A stretch of 5,459 bases of DNA from JBIICS01 sp044238735 (GTDB lineage: Bacteria > Bacteroidota > Bacteroidia > UBA4408), in contig JBIICS010000168.1 of assembly GCA_044238735.1 (NCBI GenBank), positions 1 to 5,459 of the forward strand. Direction: 5' to 3'. Below are positions 1 through 5,459 of this stretch, in pieces; position 1 is the first letter of the stretch; each line of letters starts with the position of its first letter. Both the position numbers and the translations under genes were made by a program. The notes beneath the pieces are model-generated. The model saw only the letters and a program-made list of their open reading frames with translations. It was not told the origin of the DNA and made no database searches.

Positions 1-168
1 AAATATCCTGAGATTAAGCAAATAAAAGAAAGGTTATATGCCTTGGGGGCTCAGTATGCATCGATGAGTGGCAGTGGATCTACTGTATTCGGTATTTTTG
101 ATAAGGAGATAAATGTTGATTTCGATATTTTCCCGGCCAATTATTTTATTTGGAAGGGAACTCTTTAA
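1..168 (+). CDS. ispE: 4-diphosphocytidyl-2-C-methyl-D-erythritol kinase, C-terminal fragment (5' end outside window)
   Basis: The frame is open from base 1 and ends at TAA 166-168, giving the last 55 residues. IspE phosphorylates the 2-hydroxyl of CDP-methylerythritol with ATP in the MEP pathway to isopentenyl diphosphate, in the cytoplasm. The recognisable piece is the glycine/serine-rich third GHMP-kinase motif, AQYASMSGSGSTVFGIF, at fragment residues 17-33, which closes the nucleotide/substrate site; the ASMSGSGS wording is typical of IspE rather than of homoserine or mevalonate kinases. The tail after it (about 22 residues, ending YFIWKGTL) is short, as in other Bacteroidota IspE proteins. 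The N-terminal substrate site and the central ATP-binding GHMP motif lie outside the window and cannot be checked. The gene converges on the patatin gene, and the two stop codons overlap by four bases. No intergenic terminator is possible here, and I see no GC-rich hairpin just beyond the stop. Confidence 0.9.
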   Translation, partial: KYPEIKQIKERLYALGAQYASMSGSGSTVFGIFDKEINVDFDIFPANYFIWKGTL

Positions 169-2495
169 TCGAACATTTTTTTATTATGAATAATATAACC
201 AAAGGAGAATAGTATAGAATATTTATCAATCTTCCTTTCAAACTTTGGTGAGTTATTGTAATAATTAAAAGAAACGGATGCAGGTCCAATTGGGCTGTTA
301 TATACCAAAGAGGTACTACCAATAAAAAAACGATTTGCAAAAACCGGGTTAAATACTGCATTCAATTTGGGATCGGCAACAATTCGTCGGTAGGGTTGAA
401 AACCATAAACCTCAATACGGTAATCAAAATTGCGCGGAAGTTTAAATACATTAACAATGCCTAAGGCCCCAAACTGATGAGCTCTAAAATTCTCCAAAAA
501 TAATACACGGCTTTCGGGAATAGGAGCAAAAACCGGAGCGGCAAGCATGGTGGCCGTGTAGTTTGCAAAACGAGGCTGATTAGACCATACACCCTCCAGG
601 TGGTAACCAACACGATAGTATTTGCTTCTTACAATAAAGTCTTGGTAAAGAATCCTAAAGTTGAACCATTCATGAACATACCGCTCAAATTTTCCATCCT
701 TAGAGGTAGAACCCGGATAGGTTCTTTCCACTCCACTAAAGTACTTTAAACGAATGGATAAGTTAGAGCCATTACTCGAAAATTGTTTTTGATCCAATGT
801 ATTACGCTCATATGAAGCGCCAATAAATCCATTATCAAAATAAGTTCTGTCAGTAGTGTCTAATTTTGTAAACTGTTTGGTTTGGTAGTATTGATTTAAA
901 ACTTCGCCAAAGGCACCACTAACTTTAAGTTTACTTTTTCTGCTTACGGGCACACCAAAAGTTAATTCGCTATGCGTATCGTATATCACGAGATAGGAGG
1001 GCCTTACATCCTCAAAAAAGGTTGAGTAGCTTTTAAAGAAATCAAGACGGCTATTTGTAAAATCAACTTCAGTGTAAAAAGGTAAACGTGTGGGAAAATC
1101 TAAACGAATTTTTGCCTGAATACTGCCATATAACTTACCGAAATATGAATTAGCAGAAAATGTTGCTGCAACGTTTCTCAGGTAGTGGTACTGAATACCT
1201 ACATATCCTGTATTTATTGGTTTTGAAGAAAATACACCGCCAAACTCAAGTGTTATTTTTTTTTCTTTTTTAACAGTTAAATATAAATCATACAAATCTT
1301 TTTTAGATTGATATTTAGCAAGCGGATAAAGGCTTTGAATTTTATCATCAGAAGCTAATCTGTAGTAATTAGGTCTGAATCTGTCTGCATCCAAAACTTT
1401 TGTTTCAGTTTTATCTAATCTAAGTTTCAATATTTTTTTGGCATATTTTGCTTGTTGTTTATTTAAACCTTCAATATAAATTTCATCAATCAACAATTGA
1501 GGTTGTTTATTTAAAAAAGCCAATCGTTCGGTGTTTAATATACCGGAATCTTTTCTGTTGGGAACAAGGAGCATAATGGAATCCATGCTGGCCATTGCTG
1601 TTTTATATCCTACCTCAATTATTTTTTTCGCATCTTCAAAATTAAACAAACCAAAAAGGGAGGAAGTTGGGTGAACTACAATCATGTTGCTGCATGGGTG
1701 AGTATTATTGTTCCTCGAAATAATCATTGATTTAATTTGAGATAACAGGTTGTCCTCATTTGGTATCGGATTATTTCCCGATACATCAGATCCAATAATT
1801 ATATCCGGATTAAAATCGTTATACATTACATCTGCAGGGAAATTATTGTATAATCCACCATCAAACAAAACCCTTCCATTCACCGTAATTGGACGAATGT
1901 AAAAAGGGTAAGACATACTGGCTCTTACGGCCTGGCTTAAATTACCTTTCTTGAAAATTACAGGTTGTTTTAATTGTATATCAGAGGCAACGCATCGGTA
2001 TGGAATAAATAAGCTGTCGAAATTAAAGTTTGCCGCCGCAATTGCCGGAGAAAAAATTTCCATTAACGCTAAATCAATTGCAACCGGATTTATAAAGTTG
2101 GTAGGTAATGAAGTTTCAAAAACGGTATCCGGAGAAAATTTTAGGGATATCCAAGAAGCACTGGGATCTTTGCGTTTAAAGTAGTATTGATATTTATCTT
2201 CAATAATACCCTTAGACCAGCCTATAAATTTGGGATCCGACATACGATCTTCAATTTCTTTAGGAGACATGCCGGCAGCGTAACATGCTCCAACCAGCGC
2301 GCCCATCGAAGTGCCTGTTATAAAATCAACCGGAATTTTTTTCTCTTCAAGGGCTTTTAATACTCCAATATGGCTCATGCCTGAAGCACCACCACCGCTT
2401 AATACAACCCCAACTTTTTGAGCTTGAACATTTAAAAAAAGAGTAGCGAAAAAAAAGGCCAACAGTTGCCTGGTTATTTTTACTTCTCCAATCAA
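165..2495 (-). CDS. Patatin-like phospholipase with POTRA and Omp85-type beta-barrel domain (PlpD/type Vd-like), outer membrane
   Basis: The 776-residue product begins with a signal peptide (hydrophobic core about residues 11-22, likely cleavage after VQA, residue 25). The patatin domain (about 27-310) has the oxyanion loop SGGGASG at 33-39, the nucleophile elbow GTSMG at 61-65 with Ser63, and the DGG motif at 212-214 with Asp212, so the Ser-Asp dyad of a phospholipase A/lysophospholipase is intact. Residues about 334-408 (opening LLIDEIYIEGLN) resemble one POTRA domain, and about 412-776 is a run of alternating aromatic/hydrophobic strands ending near YSILFSFGYII, an outer-membrane barrel of BamA/Omp85 type. 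Family knowledge: PlpD and FplA share this order (lipase, POTRA, 16-strand barrel). Inference: the lipase acts at the outer membrane; whether it faces outside or stays periplasmic cannot be read here, and the substrate is unknown. It follows the DUF349 gene by one base, probably in the same transcript. Codon 1 used here is TTG; the true start is uncertain because no ATG is available (see separate finding). Confidence 0.9.
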   Translation of the reverse strand: MIGEVKITRQLLAFFFATLFLNVQAQKVGVVLSGGGASGMSHIGVLKALEEKKIPVDFITGTSMGALVGACYAAGMSPKEIEDRMSDPKFIGWSKGIIEDKYQYYFKRKDPSASWISLKFSPDTVFETSLPTNFINPVAIDLALMEIFSPAIAAANFNFDSLFIPYRCVASDIQLKQPVIFKKGNLSQAVRASMSYPFYIRPITVNGRVLFDGGLYNNFPADVMYNDFNPDIIIGSDVSGNNPIPNEDNLLSQIKSMIISRNNNTHPCSNMIVVHPTSSLFGLFNFEDAKKIIEVGYKTAMASMDSIMLLVPNRKDSGILNTERLAFLNKQPQLLIDEIYIEGLNKQQAKYAKKILKLRLDKTETKVLDADRFRPNYYRLASDDKIQSLYPLAKYQSKKDLYDLYLTVKKEKKITLEFGGVFSSKPINTGYVGIQYHYLRNVAATFSANSYFGKLYGSIQAKIRLDFPTRLPFYTEVDFTNSRLDFFKSYSTFFEDVRPSYLVIYDTHSELTFGVPVSRKSKLKVSGAFGEVLNQYYQTKQFTKLDTTDRTYFDNGFIGASYERNTLDQKQFSSNGSNLSIRLKYFSGVERTYPGSTSKDGKFERYVHEWFNFRILYQDFIVRSKYYRVGYHLEGVWSNQPRFANYTATMLAAPVFAPIPESRVLFLENFRAHQFGALGIVNVFKLPRNFDYRIEVYGFQPYRRIVADPKLNAVFNPVFANRFFIGSTSLVYNSPIGPASVSFNYYNNSPKFERKIDKYSILFSFGYIIHNKKMFD
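2483..2489 (-). promoter_or_regulatory. Shine-Dalgarno-like GGAGAAG inside the predicted 5' end of the patatin gene
   Basis: Read on the - strand, GGAGAAG lies within codons 3-5 of the longest patatin frame. Five bases separate it from an in-frame ATA codon at 2475-2477, which would start a compact 20-residue signal peptide (M-TRQLLAFFFATLFLNVQAQ with ATA read as Met). No comparable purine-rich site precedes the TTG at 2493-2495. This suggests that initiation may occur at a non-standard codon downstream of TTG, or that an ATG was lost by mutation or sequence error. ATA starts are rare, so the site could also be chance; Bacteroidota often initiate without a Shine-Dalgarno site. Confidence 0.4.
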
Positions 2496-2496
2496 A

Positions 2497-4242
2497 CTAT
2501 GCTTGAGTCGTGTTCTCAGTTTGTACTTCGCTAATAACTGGCTTAGTTAAATTACGGAGTGCAATCTGAAAAATTTTAATTCGTTCGCTGTATTCAGAAA
2601 TAATACTTTTATTCTTGTCTATCTTTGCCAACACATCTTTTTTAAGAGCTTCAGCATTTCTAAGAAAACCAATATTATTTTCGAATTTAATGTTTTCAGT
2701 TTTTAATTCATCTGCCTTTTTTCTAATAAAGTCTATTTCTTTTTTAAGTAATTCTGAGGCATTGTCAAATTCTAAAATACGATCTATTTTATTCTGTATA
2801 CGAATAACTTCCTGTTCTTTCTTATCTAATTGTAACTTTTCAAAATGAGCATCTAAGGCTTTAAAAAACTCATCATTAAGCGCTTTTTTATCTTTTAAAG
2901 ATACGTGTCCGGCTTGGGCCCATTTATTTTTTAATTCAATTAATGCGTTTTTATCTGTTTCGATATTTCCGGCTAATACGTAGGCCTTTGCCTCTTCTAA
3001 AAGGGCTTTCTTTTTAATTAAATTTTCTTCGAACGTTTTTTCAATGCCTTGCTGAAAATTAGTACGAGCTGAAAAGAAATCATTGCATGCTTCTCTAAAC
3101 TTAGCCCATAGTCTATTTTCGATGTGTTGAACAGCCGGACCAACTTTTTGCCATTCTTTTTGAAGTTTAATTAAGGCATCGGAAGTTTCTTTCCAATTGG
3201 TGCTGTTTTTTAATTCCTCGGCTCTAGCAATTAATTGCTCCTTTAATGTTTTGTTTTTTTCCTGCTCTTCTTTTAATCCTCCAAAAAATTCCTTTTTTCT
3301 GTTAAAGAAAATATTAGAAGCTTCTCTAAAGCGTTGGTATGCATTTTCCTCTTTGGCTTTTTCAGCCTTCCCGATACTGTTCCATTCTTCCTGCAATTTT
3401 TTTATTTCTTCAGTACGGTTATTCCAACCTTTTAAAGATGTTGGTATTTCGCCGGATATGGCTATTATTTTATCGGTAATGGCTTCTTTTTTGGCAAGAT
3501 TATCCTGGCGTTCGGTTTGGCGAATATCTTTGAGGTGATTAATACGTTCATAGACCAAGTCCATCGCTTTACGGTATTCGTCTTTTAGTTCGAGCCATTT
3601 TTCCTGAGCTACCGGTCCAATTTCGTCCCACTCACTTCTAAAAGCTCTTAAAAGCTCATCAATTTCTTTTAATGTTTCTTTACCTACTAACTCTTTTATT
3701 TTAGCTACAATAGCTTCCTTGCCCTCGAAATTCTTTTTAAAATCGTAATCTTTTAACTCTTTATAGATGCTTAGATTATAGTTAAAGCTTTCCAACGCTT
3801 TACTATAGTCGTTTTGTAAATCGCGAAACTTATCCGGGTGAACGGGTCCGGTATCTTTCCATTGTTGCTGAATCTCACGGAAAGAAATAATGGCTTTTCC
3901 AATGTTTTCTTCGTTAACTAATTGATTAATCTTTTCAATTAATTCGCGTTTAGCGATATAATTTGCTCTTTCCTGTTCGGATTTTTGGATATCGAATTTT
4001 CGTTTACGCTCTTTGTATTTTTCAAAAAGTGATTCAATAATTTTGTGCTCAGCGTCTTTTCTGTATTCATATTCTTTTCTGTTACCACCTGCAGCAATAA
4101 AGTCTTCCAGCTGATGTCTTTTTAAATCTTCTAAAAGTCTTAAATATTCGGTTTGCAAGGCTCTGATGTCGTTAATAATCTGCCCGGTTTCAGAGTTTGC
4201 TAGCAAGCTTTCGAGCTTGGTAATAAGATCTTGTTTTGTCAT
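2497..4242 (-). CDS. DUF349 repeat protein, cytoplasmic, function unknown
   Basis: The 581-residue protein is lysine/glutamate-rich, almost wholly helical in appearance, and has no signal peptide or membrane segment. Five DUF349 repeats are visible, each centred on a W-x3-G-P/x-V/A core: WKDTGPV (128-134), WDEIGPV (205-211), WNSIGKA (287-293), WQKVGPA (364-370) and WAQAGHV (441-447). Each core is followed by an F/W-R-x-A-like helix (for example KFREACNDFF at 381-390). Residues about 50-109 look like a decayed extra copy without the W/G core. The C-terminal part (about 468-560) is a charged, probably coiled-coil region containing FENNIGFLRNA, a feature I associate with Bacteroidota members of this family. 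The family has no established biochemical role that I can state, so none is assigned. Start: ATG 4240-4242 preceded by the A-rich ATTAAAAAG, usual for this phylum; the TAG stop lies one base before the patatin TTG. It is probably the first gene of a two-gene operon driven from the divergent intergenic region. Confidence 0.88.
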   Translation of the reverse strand: MTKQDLITKLESLLANSETGQIINDIRALQTEYLRLLEDLKRHQLEDFIAAGGNRKEYEYRKDAEHKIIESLFEKYKERKRKFDIQKSEQERANYIAKRELIEKINQLVNEENIGKAIISFREIQQQWKDTGPVHPDKFRDLQNDYSKALESFNYNLSIYKELKDYDFKKNFEGKEAIVAKIKELVGKETLKEIDELLRAFRSEWDEIGPVAQEKWLELKDEYRKAMDLVYERINHLKDIRQTERQDNLAKKEAITDKIIAISGEIPTSLKGWNNRTEEIKKLQEEWNSIGKAEKAKEENAYQRFREASNIFFNRKKEFFGGLKEEQEKNKTLKEQLIARAEELKNSTNWKETSDALIKLQKEWQKVGPAVQHIENRLWAKFREACNDFFSARTNFQQGIEKTFEENLIKKKALLEEAKAYVLAGNIETDKNALIELKNKWAQAGHVSLKDKKALNDEFFKALDAHFEKLQLDKKEQEVIRIQNKIDRILEFDNASELLKKEIDFIRKKADELKTENIKFENNIGFLRNAEALKKDVLAKIDKNKSIISEYSERIKIFQIALRNLTKPVISEVQTENTTQA

Positions 4243-4267
4243 CTTTTTAATCTAAATCGTTAACAAA

Positions 4268-4275
4268 CAAATTTA
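4268..4275 (-). promoter_or_regulatory. Candidate Bacteroidota -7 box (TAAATTTG) for the DUF349-patatin transcript
   Basis: On the - strand this octamer fits the Bacteroidota primary-sigma -7 consensus TAnnTTTG exactly. It would place the transcription start near 4261 and leave a leader of about 20 bases before the ATG at 4242. No clear TTG/TTTG -33 element is found at the expected 17-23 base distance, so only half of the promoter is supported. In such AT-rich DNA the match could be accidental. Confidence 0.35.
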
Positions 4276-4341
4276 ATTTATTTTTAGCTTAAATCGAATA
4301 AAATAAAGCCTTTAGCGATAAAATTGATAAAAAAATAATAC

Positions 4342-4361
4342 AATTTAAATAATGTTAAATT
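4342..4361. repeat. Short inverted repeat AATTTAA-N6-TTAAATT next to the candidate promoter
   Basis: The left arm AATTTAA (4342-4348) and right arm TTAAATT (4355-4361) are perfect complements separated by six bases. The right arm overlaps the candidate -7 box of the downstream peptidase gene, a position where a dimeric repressor could bind. The arms are only A and T, the region is about 80% or more AT, and the DNA or RNA hairpin would be weak, so chance is a fair explanation. Confidence 0.25.
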
Positions 4362-4363
4362 TG
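4356..4363 (+). promoter_or_regulatory. Candidate Bacteroidota -7 box (TAAATTTG) for the dipeptidyl-peptidase III gene
   Basis: The octamer matches TAnnTTTG and is identical to the box on the opposite strand at 4268-4275. Transcription would begin near 4370, giving a leader of about 45 bases before ATG 4416. The -33 element is not evident: the nearest upstream TTG (4324-4326) is about 29 bases away, longer than the usual spacer. The box overlaps the right arm of a 7-base inverted repeat (4342-4348 and 4355-4361). Confidence 0.35.
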
Positions 4364-4415
4364 CAATTCTAATTTTTAGCATTTAATTAATTTACAACCA
4401 AGTAAAATTTAAAGA

Positions 4416-5459
4416 ATGAAGAAAGTATTATCAATTATCGGCTTTGCTTTTTTATTAGTCTTCAGTTCTGTATTCGCAGGAGATAAAGATGGAAAGGATC
4501 ATTTTAAATATCAAACGGAACAGTTTTCTGATATTAGAATTTTGCGGTATCAGGTACCAGGCTTTGATCAATTAAGTTTAAGTCAAAAAGAATTGCTTTA
4601 TTATTTATATGAAGCAGCCCTTGCCGGACGTGATATCATGTACGACCAGAATTTTAAGTATAATTTAACTATACGCAAAACAATAGAAGCTATTATTTCA
4701 TCTTCTAAAAGCGATAAAACCACTACCGAATTTCAAAAATTTATGGTATACGCCAAAAAAGTATGGTTTAGTAATGGTATTCATCATCATTATTCCAGCG
4801 ATAAAATGTTTCCCGAATGTAACCAGGCTTATTTTGAAAGTTTAATTAAAACATCATCTATAAGCTTATTGCCGGTTAGGGCGGGCGAATCGGTTGATGC
4901 TTTTGCTAAACGAATTTTACCCGTTATTTATGATCCCAAAATTGCACCTAAAAAAGTAAGTTTAGACCCTGCTATCGATCTTGTAACTAATTCGGCAGTT
5001 AATTTTCACGAGGGTGTAACTCAAAAAGAGGTCCAGGAATATTATAACTCAATTAAAAAAGTGGGCGAAAAAGAAGCGGTATCTTATGGATTAAATTCAA
5101 AAATTGTAAAGGAAAATGGAATAGTAACCGAAAAAGTTTGGAAGATTGGCGGTATGTATGATGCTGCTATTAAAAAAATTGTTTATTGGTTAGAGAAAGC
5201 CGTTCCCTTATCTGAAACTCCCGAACAAAAAGCGGCCCTAGAGAAATTAATCGCGTATCATAAATCGGGCGATTTAAAAACATTTGATGAGTATAACATT
5301 GCCTGGGTAAAAGATGTAAACAGCGCTATTGATGTTGTTAATGGATATATTGAAGTATATAATGATCCGCTTGGCTATAAAGGTAGCTTCGAATCGGTAG
5401 TGAGTGTTAAGGATTATGAGGCCTCTAAACGTATTGCAACTATTGGTGCTAATGCTCAG
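4416..5459 (+). CDS. Dipeptidyl-peptidase III (peptidase family M49), secreted, N-terminal part (3' end outside window)
   Basis: The frame runs open from ATG 4416-4418 to the window edge, giving 348 residues of a protein whose bacterial relatives are about 650-700 long. M49 enzymes are zinc exopeptidases that remove dipeptides from the N-terminus of short peptides. A signal peptide is clear: MKK, hydrophobic core 4-20, likely cleavage after VFA at residue 21, with no lipobox cysteine, so the mature enzyme should be periplasmic or secreted. Family hallmarks in order: FSDIRILRYQVPGFDQLS (37-54), AGRDIMYDQNFKYNLTIRKT (70-89), VWFSNGIHHHYS (116-127), VNFHEGVTQKEV (195-206) and the substrate-cleft segment IEVYNDPLGYKGSFESVV (312-329). 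Glu313 and Tyr315 align with the human substrate-binding pair that I recall as Glu316/Tyr318. The HEXXGH zinc motif lies beyond the window, so catalytic competence is unverified. The start is preceded by the A-rich AAATTTAAAGA. The gene is divergent from the DUF349 gene. Confidence 0.92.
   Translation, partial: MKKVLSIIGFAFLLVFSSVFAGDKDGKDHFKYQTEQFSDIRILRYQVPGFDQLSLSQKELLYYLYEAALAGRDIMYDQNFKYNLTIRKTIEAIISSSKSDKTTTEFQKFMVYAKKVWFSNGIHHHYSSDKMFPECNQAYFESLIKTSSISLLPVRAGESVDAFAKRILPVIYDPKIAPKKVSLDPAIDLVTNSAVNFHEGVTQKEVQEYYNSIKKVGEKEAVSYGLNSKIVKENGIVTEKVWKIGGMYDAAIKKIVYWLEKAVPLSETPEQKAALEKLIAYHKSGDLKTFDEYNIAWVKDVNSAIDVVNGYIEVYNDPLGYKGSFESVVSVKDYEASKRIATIGANAQ

Noticed and set aside
176..195. T7 run and inverted repeat TATTAT-GA-ATAATA after the ispE stop as a possible intrinsic terminator
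   Set aside because: The stem is all A/T with a two-base gap, too weak and too tight to fold, and the T run precedes rather than follows it; the bases also encode the patatin C-terminus.
146..361. 71-residue - strand open frame with hydrophobic segments across the ispE/patatin junction
   Set aside because: It lies in another frame inside the well-supported 3' end of the patatin gene and overlaps the ispE stop; no family resemblance and no ribosome site.
1951..2184. 77-residue + strand open frame antisense to the patatin domain
   Set aside because: It mirrors conserved patatin codons and shows no recognisable protein features, so it is a shadow frame.
2615..2848. 77-residue + strand open frame rich in Ser/Phe/Leu
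   Set aside because: Its composition is what the complement of Lys/Glu-rich helical codons in the DUF349 gene produces; no independent support.
3197..3538. 113-residue + strand open frame that looks like a small membrane protein
   Set aside because: The hydrophobicity comes from reading AAA/GAA-rich coding DNA on the other strand (TTT/TTC codons); it is antisense to DUF349 repeats.
4317..4333. Tandem GATAAAATT/GATAAAAAA as a possible regulator-binding repeat
   Set aside because: Two imperfect copies in very AT-rich DNA with no relation to either candidate promoter; not distinguishable from background.
4243..4415. Search of the intergenic region for tRNA, riboswitch, small RNA or CRISPR repeats
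   Set aside because: No GC-rich stems, no tRNA-like arms and no regular repeats with spacers; only the candidate promoter elements are listed.

Overview
This window looks like ordinary chromosomal sequence from a Bacteroidota bacterium (Flavobacteriia/Sphingobacteriia-like). It is AT-rich, start regions are preceded by A-rich stretches rather than clear Shine-Dalgarno sites, the divergent intergenic region carries TAnnTTTG-type -7 boxes, and all four genes belong to families with close Bacteroidota forms. The phylum call is inferred from these traits; no rRNA or marker gene is present to fix the genus.

Layout: (1) Bases 1-168, + strand, are the last 55 codons of ispE, the GHMP-family kinase of the MEP isoprenoid pathway. 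(2) Bases 165-2495, - strand, encode a 776-residue patatin-like phospholipase with a signal peptide, an intact Ser/Asp dyad, a POTRA-like segment and a C-terminal Omp85-type beta-barrel (PlpD/type Vd-like architecture). Its stop codon overlaps the ispE stop in a shared TTAA. (3) Bases 2497-4242, - strand, encode a 581-residue cytoplasmic protein made of five DUF349 repeats; it lies one base upstream of the patatin gene and the two probably form one transcript. (4) Bases 4243-4415 are an AT-rich divergent intergenic region with a TAAATTTG box on each strand. (5) Bases 4416-5459, + strand, are the first 348 codons of a secreted dipeptidyl-peptidase III (peptidase family M49), cut by the window edge before its zinc-binding HEXXGH motif.

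The genes do not form an obvious pathway: isoprenoid synthesis, an envelope lipase, a protein of unknown role and a periplasmic peptidase. I see no mobile element, CRISPR array, RNA gene or phage signal, and no convincing new system. The points most worth a second look are the start of the patatin gene, which has no ATG available and contains a strong Shine-Dalgarno-like site inside the predicted reading frame, the stop-on-stop overlap with ispE, and the very regular 77-residue repeat of the DUF349 protein.
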